From the NCBI RefSeq assembly GCF_013385825.1, contig NZ_JACAPG010000002.1, positions 124,001 through 188,000 on the forward strand: a stretch of DNA of 64,000 bases, read 5' to 3'. The translations under genes were made by a program, and so were the position numbers. The stretch is from Pseudomonas reactans (GTDB lineage: Bacteria; Pseudomonadota; Gammaproteobacteria; Pseudomonadales; Pseudomonadaceae). Shown here piece after piece: positions 16,400 through 25,347 of the stretch. Each line of letters begins with the position of its first letter. Position 1 is the first letter of the stretch. Under the pieces are notes generated by a model. That model saw only the letters and a program-made list of their open reading frames with translations, made no database searches and was not told the origin of the DNA.

Positions 16400-17271
16400 A
16401 CCAACTCCTCTTCGTCGGCGCCCAGGTAGGCGGCAATCACTTTCGGGTCGTTGCGGATCGCGTCCGGCCCGCCCTCGGCGATCACGTTGCCGTGGTCCAG
16501 CACCACGATGTGGTCGGAAATACTCATCACCATGCCCATGTCGTGTTCGATCAGCACCACCGTCAGGTCGTGTTCGTCGCGCAGCAGGCGAATCATCGCG
16601 CTGAGGGCTTCGGTTTCCTGGGGGTTGAGGCCCGCAGCCGGTTCATCCAGGCAGATGATCTGCGGCCGGGTGCACATGGCACGGGCGATCTCCAGGCGGC
16701 GCTGCTGGCCGTAAGAGAGTTCGCCGGCCAGGCGGTTGGCGCAGTCGACCAGGTCCACCACTTCCAACCAGTAGAAAGCGTGGTCGAGGGCGTCGCTTTC
16801 AGCCTTGCGGTAGCCCTTGGTATTGAGGATACCCGCGAGCATGTTGCGGTTGACCCACATGTGCTGGGCCACCAGCAGGTTTTCCACCACCGACATTTCC
16901 TTGAACAGGCGAATGTTCTGGAACGTCCGCGCCAGGCCGGCGCGGTTCACCAGGTGGGTGCCGCCGAACATCTTGTAGTACACCCGGCTGAGGAAGCTTT
17001 TGGGCGACACAAAGTCGGTGGGCTGGAAGCGCTCGCCGAGCAACTGGATCACGTCGGTCTGCTTGCCGCGAAGGTTGAGTTGGATCTTGCCGCCGCTGGC
17101 TTTGTAGAAGCCGGTGAGGCAGTTGAACACCGTGGTCTTGCCGGCGCCGTTGGGGCCGATCAAGGCGAAGATCGAGTTACGTTCGACCTTGAGGCTCACA
17201 TCGCTCAGGGCCTTGATGCCGCCGAAGTGCATCATCAGGTGTTCCACGGAGAGGACGACTTCCTTGCTCAT
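16396..17271 (-). CDS. braF: Branched-chain amino acid ABC transporter ATP-binding protein LivG/BraF
   Basis: A 291-residue ABC ATPase, longer than BraG as usual for LivG. Walker A is GPNGAGKTTV (about 38-47). An insertion between Walker A and the signature includes GLARTFQNIRLFKEMSV, the LivG-specific NIRLF region. The signature is LSYGQQRRLEIARAM and Walker B is IICLDEPAAGLNP. The start overlaps the braE stop by 4 bp (ATGA) and its own stop overlaps braG, so translation of the three genes is coupled. Confidence 0.95.
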   Translation of the reverse strand: MSKEVVLSVEHLMMHFGGIKALSDVSLKVERNSIFALIGPNGAGKTTVFNCLTGFYKASGGKIQLNLRGKQTDVIQLLGERFQPTDFVSPKSFLSRVYYKMFGGTHLVNRAGLARTFQNIRLFKEMSVVENLLVAQHMWVNRNMLAGILNTKGYRKAESDALDHAFYWLEVVDLVDCANRLAGELSYGQQRRLEIARAMCTRPQIICLDEPAAGLNPQETEALSAMIRLLRDEHDLTVVLIEHDMGMVMSISDHIVVLDHGNVIAEGGPDAIRNDPKVIAAYLGADEEELV

Positions 17272-18545
17272 GGCGCCACTCCTTTACGTGGTGTCACACC
17301 GGTACGGCTGATGCGGATCAAGCCGCGTGGTCGCCAGATCATCATCACCACCATCAACACGCCGAACAGCAACACGCGGTATTCAGAGAAGCTACGCAGC
17401 AGTTCAGGCGCGACCGTCAGAACAAACGCCGCGATCACCACGCCCACCGTCGAGCCCATGCCGCCCAACACCACGATGGCCAGGATCAGCGCTGACTCAA
17501 AGAAGGTAAACGACGACGGGTTGACGAAGCCCTGGTAGCTGGCAAAGAACACGCCAGCCAAACCCGCCGTCGATGCACCGATGGTGAACGCCGAAAGTTT
17601 GACCAACACATGGTTCAGCCCCATGGAACGGCAGGCGATCTCATCTTCGCGCAAGGCTTCCCAGGCGCGGCCGACCGGCATGCGGGTCAGGCGATGCTTG
17701 ATGTACAGCACGGCCAGCACCACCAGGAACAGCACGATGTAGATGAACAGGAATTTGATGTTGGGGTTGTAGTCGATGCCGAAGAACTCATGGAAGGGCA
17801 CCCCGCCATCCTTCGCGCGCTTGCCGAACTCCAGGCCGAGGAAGGTCGGCGATGGCACCGGCATGCCGTTGGGTCCGCCGGTAAACGACAGCCAGTTGTT
17901 GAGCACCAGACGGATGATTTCACCAAAGCCCAGGGTCACGATGGCCAAATAGTCACCGTGCATTCGTAGCACCGGGAACCCGAGTATGCACCCCGCCAGC
18001 GCCGCCGCGATGGCCGCCAGTGGCAGCACCGTCCAGAAACCCAGGCCGAGGTATTGATAACCCAATGCCAGGCCGTAGGCGCCGATGGCGTAGAACGCCA
18101 CGTAACCCAGGTCGAGCAGGCCCGCCAGGCCGACCACGATGTTGAGGCCCAGGCCGAGCAACACATAGATCAGGCCGAGGATCACCACGGTGAGTAGGTA
18201 CTTGTTGGCGAAGATCGGGAACACGATGGCGATCACGATCAGTGCCGGGATGATCCAGCGCAGCCGCGACTTGTAGTCCGGCGCCAGCACGTGCACGCCA
18301 GAGCCGGTGCTCTCGAAGCCCTGCAGGATCTTCAGGCCCTTGGGGGTTTGCAGGAACAGGCTCATGGCAAAGCGGCCGACCATCACGATGGCCACCAACA
18401 GGGCCACGCGGGCCGGTTCCAGGTTGAAGCTGTAGCCGTCGAGGACCACGCCGACGATCGGACCGAACACGACCAGTGAAATCAGCCCGGCGAGGACTGT
18501 ATCGACCACACTTTTCTTGATATCGATGGGTTTGGCAGCAGACAT
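17268..18545 (-). CDS. braE: Branched-chain amino acid ABC transporter permease LivM/BraE
   Basis: A 425-residue inner-membrane permease with about ten TM segments. The N-terminal extension of about 100 residues ahead of the permease core is typical of Pseudomonas BraE/LivM. The core contains GLGLNIVVGLAGLLDLGYVA (about 130-150) and the cytoplasmic coupling segment GRAWEALREDEIACRSMGLN (about 300-320), which contacts the ATPases. The stop overlaps braF by 4 bp, and the gene begins 2 bp after braD. Confidence 0.95.
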   Translation of the reverse strand: MSAAKPIDIKKSVVDTVLAGLISLVVFGPIVGVVLDGYSFNLEPARVALLVAIVMVGRFAMSLFLQTPKGLKILQGFESTGSGVHVLAPDYKSRLRWIIPALIVIAIVFPIFANKYLLTVVILGLIYVLLGLGLNIVVGLAGLLDLGYVAFYAIGAYGLALGYQYLGLGFWTVLPLAAIAAALAGCILGFPVLRMHGDYLAIVTLGFGEIIRLVLNNWLSFTGGPNGMPVPSPTFLGLEFGKRAKDGGVPFHEFFGIDYNPNIKFLFIYIVLFLVVLAVLYIKHRLTRMPVGRAWEALREDEIACRSMGLNHVLVKLSAFTIGASTAGLAGVFFASYQGFVNPSSFTFFESALILAIVVLGGMGSTVGVVIAAFVLTVAPELLRSFSEYRVLLFGVLMVVMMIWRPRGLIRISRTGVTPRKGVAP

Positions 18546-18547
18546 GT

Positions 18548-19462
18548 TTACACCTTCGCCACAAGTGGGCGACCAAGCAGGCCCTGGGGACGGAAAATCA
18601 GAATCACCACCAGCAGGGAGAAACTGAACACGTCTTTGTAGTCAGAGTTGATCAACCCCGAGAACAACGACTCGGAGATACCGAGGATGATCCCGCCCAA
18701 CATCGCCCCAGGCAGGGAGCCGATGCCGCCGAGTACCGCTGCGGTAAACGCCTTGATGCCGATGATGAAGCCGGCATAGAAGTCGAAGGTGCCGTAGTTG
18801 AGGGTGATCAACACGCCAGCCAATGCCGCCATGGCGGCGCCGATGACGAACACGTAGGAGATCACCCGGTCGGTATTGATGCCGAGGATCGACGCCATCT
18901 TGCGGTCTTGCTGGGTGGCGCGGCACATGCGGCCGAGCTTGGTGTATTTGATGATGTAAGTGAGCAACGCCATGCCGGCAAACGCCGCCACGAGGATGAA
19001 CACCTTGGTGTACGTCAACTGAACGAAGCCTGTGCCGATATCGACACGCCAGGCCCCGGCCAGCAGGGTGGGAATGCCTTGTTGCTTGGCGCCCTGGGCG
19101 ATCTGCGCGTAGTTCTGCAGGATCAGCGAGATACCGATGGCGCTGATCAGCGGTGCCAGTCGGGTGGAGTTGCGCAGCGGTTTGTAGGCGACACGCTCGA
19201 TGACCCAACCGTACACGCCGGTGACGACCACGGTGAAGATCAAGGTGCCGAGAATGAGCAGCGGGAAGGATTCGATGCCGAAGTAAGCCAGCAGTGCCAG
19301 ACTGATTGCCGCGAGGTAAGCGGAAATCATGTAAACCTCGCCGTGGGCGAAGTTGATCATGCCAATGATGCCATAGACCATTGTGTAGCCGATGGCGATC
19401 AGGCCATAGACCGACCCGAGGGTCAGGCCGTTGACCAGTTGCTGCAGGAAAATACCATCCAT
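18548..19462 (-). CDS. braD: Branched-chain amino acid ABC transporter permease LivH/BraD
   Basis: A 304-residue permease with about eight TM segments, partner of BraE. The start MDGIFLQQLVNGLTLGSVYG and the following GMINFAHGEVYMI are LivH hallmarks. The coupling segment is GRMCRATQQDRKMASILGIN (about 190-210). It lies 204 bp downstream of braC, with a class B REPIN in between. That spacing is common in this operon, where the binding protein is made in excess of the membrane parts. Confidence 0.95.
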   Translation of the reverse strand: MDGIFLQQLVNGLTLGSVYGLIAIGYTMVYGIIGMINFAHGEVYMISAYLAAISLALLAYFGIESFPLLILGTLIFTVVVTGVYGWVIERVAYKPLRNSTRLAPLISAIGISLILQNYAQIAQGAKQQGIPTLLAGAWRVDIGTGFVQLTYTKVFILVAAFAGMALLTYIIKYTKLGRMCRATQQDRKMASILGINTDRVISYVFVIGAAMAALAGVLITLNYGTFDFYAGFIIGIKAFTAAVLGGIGSLPGAMLGGIILGISESLFSGLINSDYKDVFSFSLLVVILIFRPQGLLGRPLVAKV

Positions 19463-19545
19463 AACGCAATCTCACGCGGTGAGCACCTGCACACCGGTGG
19501 GTGTGCGGCGCTTCTGGAGGAAAACAGAGGCTCGGCGATACCCCT

Positions 19546-19646
19546 TGTAGGAGCGAGCTTGCTCGCGAAAAACCGGAGAGCGACGCGGGCATTCTGAATG
19601 TCCGGGCCATCGTTGACGTTCTTCGCGAGCAAGCTCGCTCCTACAG
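19546..19646. repeat. REPIN, class B, between braC and braD
   Basis: Inverted GAGCGAGCTTGCTCGCGAA pair with a spacer containing GCGGGCATTCTGAATG and CATCGTTGACGTTCTTCGCG, closely related to the element at 15571. Its location inside the bra operon suggests it protects the upstream braC mRNA and lowers downstream expression. Confidence 0.93.
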
Positions 19647-19666
19647 GGTGACGCAGTCAGTTCGGA

Positions 19667-20803
19667 TTACTTCTGTTTTTCCAGCTGGTGATATTTGCCG
19701 TCTTTATCCCACTGGTAAACCACGTAGTCGGAGATCTTCAGGTCGCCCTTCGAATCCCAGGCTTTTTCGCCCATGACGGTTTTTACCGGGTGAGCCTTGA
19801 GCCACTTGGCGGCGTCTTCGCCTTTGTTGGACTTGGCACCGTTGAAGCCGGCGGCCAGGGCCTGGACCGACGCGTAGGCGTACAGGGTATAGCCTTCCGG
19901 CTCGGTGCCGTTTTTGCGGAACTCTTCCACCACAGCCTTGCTGTCCGGCAGCAGGCGCGGGTCGGCGCCGAAGGTCATGTACACGCCATCGACGTACTGC
20001 GCGCCGCCAGCGGTGGCAACCAGTTCGTCGGTTACTACGCCGTCATCGGACATGAACTTGACGTCTTTCAAACCGGCTTCACGGATCTGGCGAACCAGTG
20101 GACCGGCTTCCGGGTGCAGGCCGCCGAAGTACACGACGTCAGCGCCAGTTGAACGGATCTTGGTGACCAGGGCGCTGAAGTCTTTCTCGCCACGGGTCAG
20201 GCCTTCTTCCAGCACCGGCTTCACGCCGCGTTTGGTCAACTGGGCAGCAGTGGCATCAGCCAGGCCTTTGCCGTAGGTGTCCTTGTCGTTGATGACAGCG
20301 ACTTTCTTGCCCTTGAGCACGTCGACGATGTAGTCGCCGGCAACGATGCCTTGCTGGTCGTCACGCCCGCACATGCGGAACATGGCGCCCAGGCCGCGCT
20401 CGGTCACTTGTGGGTTGGTGGAGCCTGGGGTGATGGCGATGATGCCGGCTTCGTCATACACCTCGGAAGCCGGAATGGTGTTGGAGGAGCAGAAGTGGCC
20501 GACCACGCCGATCACTTTGTCCTGGTCAGCCAGGCGGTTGGCCACTGCCACGGCTTGTTTGGGTTCGCAAGCATCGTCGCCGGCCACCAGCACGATTTTT
20601 TCGCCGTTGATGCCGCCAGCCTTGTTGATCACATCGGCTGCCGCCTGGGCACCCTTCATGTACTGCTCACCGAAAGCGGCGTTGGCGCCGGTCATGGGCC
20701 CCGCTACGCCAATCTTCACATCAGCTTGAACAAACGTAGAAACACCCAGCGCCGCTGCAACGGCGAGGGCCAGAAAACCTTTCTTGTAAAACGTCTGGGA
20801 CAT
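19667..20803 (-). CDS. braC: Branched-chain amino acid binding protein BraC/LivK
   Basis: A 378-residue periplasmic binding protein. A signal peptide (MSQTFYKKGFLALAVAAALG, cleavage after VQA near residue 26) is followed by VKIGVAGPMTGANAAFGEQY and GKIVLVAGDDACEPKQAVAVAN, characteristic of LIV-binding proteins. The paired cysteines C-EPKQ and MFRMCGRDDQQG probably form family disulfides. GGAG 8-9 nt upstream picks the ATG at 20803 over an earlier in-frame ATG. Upstream lie a consensus sigma-54 promoter (20873-20888) and four spaced repeats, so expression is likely activator- and nitrogen-linked. Confidence 0.96.
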   Translation of the reverse strand: MSQTFYKKGFLALAVAAALGVSTFVQADVKIGVAGPMTGANAAFGEQYMKGAQAAADVINKAGGINGEKIVLVAGDDACEPKQAVAVANRLADQDKVIGVVGHFCSSNTIPASEVYDEAGIIAITPGSTNPQVTERGLGAMFRMCGRDDQQGIVAGDYIVDVLKGKKVAVINDKDTYGKGLADATAAQLTKRGVKPVLEEGLTRGEKDFSALVTKIRSTGADVVYFGGLHPEAGPLVRQIREAGLKDVKFMSDDGVVTDELVATAGGAQYVDGVYMTFGADPRLLPDSKAVVEEFRKNGTEPEGYTLYAYASVQALAAGFNGAKSNKGEDAAKWLKAHPVKTVMGEKAWDSKGDLKISDYVVYQWDKDGKYHQLEKQK

Positions 20804-20872
20804 GAGTGGTGCTCCGATATTTTTGATTTTTGGCACGACAACTTGCATTCAAACCTTTCACTGAAAGCCCAG

Positions 20873-20888
20873 AGCAAGGCGCGTGCCA
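20873..20888 (-). promoter_or_regulatory. Consensus sigma-54 promoter of braC
   Basis: Read on the minus strand, TGGCACGCGCCTTGCT is an exact match to TGGCACG-N4-TTGCW. The predicted start near 20862 leaves a leader of about 60 nt before the braC ATG at 20803. Confidence 0.8.
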
Positions 20889-20960
20889 TTACGTTTTTAT
20901 TCTTCAAAAAGACACGGTGTCATTGTTATTGCAGGTGTTTCGGCTCCATTGGCCAGCACG

Positions 20961-21034
20961 TGCAACCCTCTAGCGTCTAAAGGTGCAACCAATGGATCCA
21001 AAAAGTACAACCGCGACAGGTCGCACCTGCAACC
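20961..21034. promoter_or_regulatory. Four direct repeats with 22-23 bp period, probable enhancer for braC
   Basis: TGCAACC occurs at 20961, 20984 and 21028, with TACAACC at 21006. The steps are 23, 22 and 22 bp, about two helical turns, so all copies face the same side of the DNA. They lie about 100-170 bp upstream of the predicted sigma-54 start, the normal position for a bacterial enhancer-binding protein. On the braC-sense strand each reads GGTTGCA or GGTTGTA. Confidence 0.6.
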
Positions 21035-21177
21035 AAGCCTATAAACGACAGTTCCTGGCGCTGTAACAAACGGCGTAACGGAACTGCACATTTACAGTGC
21101 GTGATTGCTACGACTTGCACCAATACAGATTAGTAGCCTGCTAAGAAAATGCAGGCTTCTGAGCGGTATTTCGCTGA

Positions 21178-22461
21178 TCAGATCACGATCCTCAGGCATT
21201 GACCGGCGTGATACAGCGAGAATCCGGCTTCATACAGGCAGCTGCGCAAGCCCACCCCGGCCAATGGCTGCATCGGCGCGAAGGGAATCGGCAGCGCCTG
21301 GGGATTCTGGTGACACAAGTAGTCGGCAAACGCCTTGCCGACCACACTGCCGGTGGTCACGCCACGGCCGTTATAGCCCGTGACTGCCACAAGGCCGGGC
21401 GCCGGTTCGAACAGGCGCATCAAGTGGTCAGGGGTGAAGGCAATACAGCCGGTCCAGGTGAACTCCCACTGCACCGATTTGAGGTACGGGAAGTAGTGCT
21501 GCTGCACCCGATCGGCCCACGCCTTGAGGAACCACGCGGGTTTCTGGTTGCCGTTGCCCAGGCTGCCGAGCAACAAACGGCCATCGGCGTCGCGACGGAT
21601 GCTGCTCAGCACCTGGCGCGTATCCCATGAGCCCTGGCCACCGGGCAGGATCTGTTGGGCCGCGGCGTCCGTGAGCGGGGCCGACGCGACCTGGTAGTAA
21701 TAGCCGGGGAAGAAATTGCGCCGCAACTCGGTCCACTCGCCCTCGGTGTAGGCGTTGGAGGCGATCACTACTTGTGCAGCCTGCACTGAACCCTGAGCGG
21801 TCTGCACCGACCAGTGCGAACCTTGGCGCTCAAGCTGCGTGACAGGCGAATGATCGAACAATTGCCCGCCCAGCCCGGCTGCAGCATTGGCCAAGCCACT
21901 GGTGTAGGCCATCGGGTTCAAGGTGCCGGCGCGGCGGTCCAGCAAGGCGGCGGCGATTTTTTTGGTGCCCGTGGCCTGTTCGCAAGCCTGGCCGGTGAGC
22001 AGCTCTACTGGCGCGCCACGGCGCTTCCATTGGGCTTCACGACTGCGCAAATCCGCCTCGCCACGGGCGTTGTGCGCCATGTGCAAGGTGCCTTCACGGC
22101 GCAATTGGCAATCGATGTTGTATTTGTCGATCAAGCTGAACACCAGGGACGGCGCCGCACCCAACATGCGGTTGAGCTGACTGCCCACCGCTTCGCCGAA
22201 ACCGGCTTCGATCTCGTCCGGCGGGATCCACATGCCGGCGTTGACCAGCCCCACGTTACGCCCCGAACCACCATGACCGGTGCGATGAGCCTCCAGCACG
22301 GCGACGCTTTTACCTTGTTCCAGCAAATGAATGGCCGCCGACAGGCCAGTGATCCCGGCGCCGATCACGCACACATCCACCTTGACCTCACCCTTGAGCG
22401 CGGCACGGTACGGCCGGCTGGGGGTGAGGTGTTCCCATAAACATGTTTCGCGTAGTGCCAT
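21178..22461 (-). CDS. amaA: L-pipecolate oxidase (FAD-dependent)
   Basis: A 427-residue DAO-type flavoprotein. The dinucleotide-binding motif GAGITG (34-39) follows DVCVIG; GGSGRNVGLVNAG (about 65-77) is the FAD-contact segment of this family; and TGYNGRGVTTGS near the C-terminus closes the FAD site. I assign it as AmaA because of its neighbours: an ALDH7-type dehydrogenase and a divergent LysR gene, the arrangement recalled for P. putida amaA-amaB (PP_5257-PP_5259). AmaA oxidises L-pipecolate to piperideine-6-carboxylate in D-lysine breakdown. GGAG precedes the ATG. Other members of this fold (PuuB, DadA-like) are the alternatives. Confidence 0.82.
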   Translation of the reverse strand: MALRETCLWEHLTPSRPYRAALKGEVKVDVCVIGAGITGLSAAIHLLEQGKSVAVLEAHRTGHGGSGRNVGLVNAGMWIPPDEIEAGFGEAVGSQLNRMLGAAPSLVFSLIDKYNIDCQLRREGTLHMAHNARGEADLRSREAQWKRRGAPVELLTGQACEQATGTKKIAAALLDRRAGTLNPMAYTSGLANAAAGLGGQLFDHSPVTQLERQGSHWSVQTAQGSVQAAQVVIASNAYTEGEWTELRRNFFPGYYYQVASAPLTDAAAQQILPGGQGSWDTRQVLSSIRRDADGRLLLGSLGNGNQKPAWFLKAWADRVQQHYFPYLKSVQWEFTWTGCIAFTPDHLMRLFEPAPGLVAVTGYNGRGVTTGSVVGKAFADYLCHQNPQALPIPFAPMQPLAGVGLRSCLYEAGFSLYHAGQCLRIVI

Positions 22462-22506
22462 TGCCAGACTCCGGGATGAAACCTAACAAACCCATGTATT
22501 CGCAGA

Positions 22507-22594
22507 CTGTAGGAGCCGGCTTGCCGGCGATGCAGACACCGCGGTACTTCAGGTACACCGGGGGGGATGCTATCGCCGGCAAGCCGGCTCCTAC
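22507..22594. repeat. REPIN, class A, between amaB and amaA
   Basis: Inverted REP pair (CTGTAGGAGCCGGCTTGCCGGCGATG cut short at each end, and its complement) within the 145-bp gap between the co-oriented amaB and amaA genes, where it may separate their mRNA levels. Confidence 0.92.
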
Positions 22595-22606
22595 GGGATC
22601 GTGTGA

Positions 22607-24097
22607 TTAGTCGAAAGTAATGCCCTGTGCCAGCGGTAACTCCAGCGAGTAGTTCACCGTATTGGTCTGGCGACGCATATACCCGCGCCACGCATCCGAA
22701 CCCGACTCACGCCCGCCGCCGGTCTCTTTCTCGCCACCAAACGCGCCGCCGATTTCCGCGCCGCTCGGGCCGATGTTGACGTTGGCGATGCCACAGTCGC
22801 TGCCCACCGCCGACATGAATTGCTCGGCTTCACGCACGTCGGTGGTAAAGATGCACGACGACAGGCCTTGAGGCACAGCGTTGTTCAGGCGCAGGGCTTC
22901 GTTGAAGTCGGTGTAGCCGATCACATAGAGGATCGGCGCGAAGGTCTCGGTGCACACCACGTCGCTTTGCTCGGGCATTTCCACAATCGCCGGCGAGACG
23001 TAGTAGGCATTCGGAAACGTGTCTTCCAGTTGGCGCTTGCCGCCGAACACCTTGCCGCCTTCGCTCAAGGCTTGCTCAAGGGCGTCCTGCATGTTGTCGA
23101 AGCCGTGCTTGTCGATCAGCGGGCCGATCAGGTTGCCTTCCAGCGGGTGGCCGATGCGCACTTTGGAATAGGCGGCCTTGAGGCGGGTGACGATTTCTTC
23201 TTTCACCGACTCATGGGCGATCAGCCGGCGCAGGGTGGTGCAGCGCTGGCCAGCGGTGCCGACGGCGCTGAACAGGATGGCGCGCACGGCCATGTCCAGG
23301 TCGGCGCTCGGGCCGAGGATCATCGCGTTGTTGCCGCCCAGCTCCAGGATGCTGCGAGCAAAGCGGGCGGCGACTTTCGGCGCCACTTCGCGGCCCATGC
23401 GGGTGCTGCCGGTGGCGCTGATCAGGGCGACACGCGGGTCGTCCACCAGTGCAGCACCCGCATCGCGGCCGCCGATGATCACTTGGCTCAGGTACTCAGG
23501 GGCGCCGTCGAATTTCTTCAGCACGCGCTCGAACAATGCCTGGCAGGCCAGCGCAGTGAGCGGAGTCTTTTCCGAGGGTTTCCAGATCACGGCATTGCCG
23601 CACACCAGCGCCAGGGTGGTGTTCCACGCCCACACGGCGACCGGGAAGTTAAACGCGCTGATCACCCCGACCACGCCCAGCGGATGCCAGGTTTCACGCA
23701 TATGGTGGCCTGGGCGCTCGGAGGCGATGGTCAAGCCGTACAACTGGCGCGACAGGCCCACGGCGAAGTCGCAGATGTCGATCATTTCCTGCACTTCACC
23801 CAGGCCTTCCTGAGTGATCTTGCCGGCTTCCCAGGACACCAACTCGCCCAGGTCGGCCTTGTATTCGCGCAACACGTCGCCGAACTGACGCACCAACTCA
23901 CCACGGCGCGGTGCCGGCACTTTGCGCCAGGCTTCGAATGCATGCTCGGCGCGACTGACCTGTTGCTCCACCTCGGCGGCACCTTCCCAGTGCACACTGC
24001 CGATACGGCTGCCATCAATCGGCGAATGCACGGGCTGCTTGCCCGACTGGTACAGCGCCGGGTTTACCCCGAGACGATCAAGCAATGCGGCAACCAT
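22607..24097 (-). CDS. amaB: L-2-aminoadipate 6-semialdehyde dehydrogenase
   Basis: A 496-residue aldehyde dehydrogenase of the ALDH7 (antiquitin) type. The catalytic Cys286 is in GQRCTT, the general base Glu252 in LELGGNN, and the cofactor loop is SAFNFPVAVWAWN (148-160) with WKPSEKTPL (172-180). The residues around GRESGSDAWRGYMRRQT near the C-terminus are typical of ALDH7. It oxidises the open-chain form of piperideine-6-carboxylate to 2-aminoadipate, following amaA in the lysine/pipecolate route. It is first in the pair and divergent from a LysR gene, with a 153-bp shared control region. Confidence 0.9.
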   Translation of the reverse strand: MVAALLDRLGVNPALYQSGKQPVHSPIDGSRIGSVHWEGAAEVEQQVSRAEHAFEAWRKVPAPRRGELVRQFGDVLREYKADLGELVSWEAGKITQEGLGEVQEMIDICDFAVGLSRQLYGLTIASERPGHHMRETWHPLGVVGVISAFNFPVAVWAWNTTLALVCGNAVIWKPSEKTPLTALACQALFERVLKKFDGAPEYLSQVIIGGRDAGAALVDDPRVALISATGSTRMGREVAPKVAARFARSILELGGNNAMILGPSADLDMAVRAILFSAVGTAGQRCTTLRRLIAHESVKEEIVTRLKAAYSKVRIGHPLEGNLIGPLIDKHGFDNMQDALEQALSEGGKVFGGKRQLEDTFPNAYYVSPAIVEMPEQSDVVCTETFAPILYVIGYTDFNEALRLNNAVPQGLSSCIFTTDVREAEQFMSAVGSDCGIANVNIGPSGAEIGGAFGGEKETGGGRESGSDAWRGYMRRQTNTVNYSLELPLAQGITFD

Positions 24098-24250
24098 GGG
24101 TCACTCCTTCAATCTCAAACAGAAAATTCACGCCGCCACCGACACGGCGATCCAGAGCTTATTTGTAGCTGGCCCAAGACTTGCCAACAAACGACGATTA
24201 GGCGAGATATCATTCCGTTTATTCATGCAAAGCATAAAAAGAGGCACGCC

Positions 24251-25141
24251 GTGCTGAACAAAAGACATTTGCCCTCGATCACCGCCTTGCAGTGCTTCGA
24301 AGCCGCCACCCGTCACCTGAGCTTCACCCGCGCCGCCGAGGAACTGAACCTCACGCAGAGCGCGGTGAGCAAGCAGGTGGCACAGTTGGAAGAGTTGCTG
24401 CAGCACTTGCTGTTCCGCCGCGTGCGCCGGCGCTTGCAGATGACCCCGGCGGGCGATCTGTACCTGGTGGAAGTGCGCAAGATCCTCACTCAAGTGGAGA
24501 TGTCCACCCACTACCTGCGCTCCTACGGTGGCGAAACCGAAGTACTGCGGGTGTCCACGCCCTACACCTTCGGCGCGCGCTGGCTGGTGCCACGCCTGAA
24601 GGGCTGGCGACTGCGTCACCCGCAGATCCACTTGGATCTGTGTAATGAACAGGAGCCGGATGAGTTGCTGCAAGGCAAGGCCGACATGGCGTTCTACTTC
24701 GGCCAGGGTTCACGCCCCGGCACCGAGAGCCTGAAACTGTTCAGCGAAGAGCTTGTACCGGTGTGCGCGCCAGAGAGCCTGCCGGCGCAGCCATTCTCCG
24801 ACCCCACGCAATTGAGCAACCTGGTGCTGCTGCAAAACGCCTCGCGCCCCCAGGGCTGGCATGATTGGTTCGCCAGCCAGGGCTACCAGACCGAGCACAG
24901 CTATCACGGGCCGCGTTTCGATACCTTTTATATGTGCATTCGTGCCGCGCAGGTGGGTTGTGGCGTGGCGCTGCTGCCGCGTTTTTTGGTGGAAGAGGAA
25001 CTGGCCGACGGCAAGCTGGTGATCCCCTGGCAGCATGCGATGCCCAGTCAGGATGCGTATTACCTGGCGTACCCAGAGCATTCGGCGGAGGTGCCCAAGG
25101 TGCGGGATTTTGTGAAGTGGATGATGGAGCAGGTGATTTAG
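24251..25141 (+). CDS. LysR family regulator, divergent from amaBA
   Basis: A 296-residue LysR regulator starting at a GTG (24251) with AGAGG upstream. The open frame runs much further 5' across amaB antisense, but homology begins here ([20 protein letters not shown]). The helix-turn-helix is [20 protein letters not shown] (about 29-48); the effector domain starts near [18 protein letters not shown]. It resembles GcvA-type members. From its position it should control amaB-amaA in response to a lysine catabolite, as proposed for the P. putida neighbour gene. ATGC-AAA-GCAT (24225-24235), flanked by TTTAT/ATAAA, lies just upstream and may be its operator. Confidence 0.88.
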   Translation: MLNKRHLPSITALQCFEAATRHLSFTRAAEELNLTQSAVSKQVAQLEELLQHLLFRRVRRRLQMTPAGDLYLVEVRKILTQVEMSTHYLRSYGGETEVLRVSTPYTFGARWLVPRLKGWRLRHPQIHLDLCNEQEPDELLQGKADMAFYFGQGSRPGTESLKLFSEELVPVCAPESLPAQPFSDPTQLSNLVLLQNASRPQGWHDWFASQGYQTEHSYHGPRFDTFYMCIRAAQVGCGVALLPRFLVEEELADGKLVIPWQHAMPSQDAYYLAYPEHSAEVPKVRDFVKWMMEQVI

Positions 25142-25156
25142 CGCCTGGACGATCGC

Positions 25157-25226
25157 TATCGCAGGCAAGCCAGCTCCCACAGGTTGGAATGCATTTCTAC
25201 TGTGGGAGCTGGCTTGCCTGCGATGG
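25157..25226. repeat. REP pair, class C (GGGAGCTGGCTTGCCTGCGAT)
   Basis: TATCGCAGGCAAGCCAGCTC and its inverse GAGCTGGCTTGCCTGCGATG enclose about 28 bp. The core differs from class A (GCTGGCTTGCCTGC versus GCCGGCTTGCCGGC), so this is a third REP sequence type in the window. Confidence 0.88.
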
Positions 25227-25347
25227 CGCCAGTAGCCTTACCGAAAAAATCACTGGCAAACCGACCCGCGTCTATGCGCCACTAGCCCCTTCCTTAATTG
25301 TGCGTAAAGGTCGGCGCCCATCGCCGACCCGTCTGGAGATTCCCGTT

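Larger units (their letters stand above)
20804..21177. other. braC upstream region
   Basis: These 374 bp lie between the amaA stop and the braC start, both on the minus strand. Besides the sigma-54 promoter and repeats, it holds GACAC-G-GTGTC (20911-20921) in an AT-richer stretch that could bend, and a stem-loop AGCCTGC/GCAGGCT (21135-21157) just after amaA that may mark its transcript end but lacks a T-run. No coding signal. Confidence 0.6.

Noticed and set aside
20831..20847. Second sigma-54-like sequence TGGCACGACAACTTGCA on the plus strand
   Set aside because: The spacing between GG and GC is one base too long, and no plus-strand gene follows.
24170..24185. Possible sigma-54 element TGGCCCAAGACTTGCC before the LysR gene
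   Set aside because: It has mismatches at important positions, and LysR regulator genes are rarely sigma-54 dependent; too weak to list.
22820..24250. Long 5' extension of the LysR frame across amaB
   Set aside because: The extension is antisense to amaB, and LysR homology begins exactly at the GTG at 24251.
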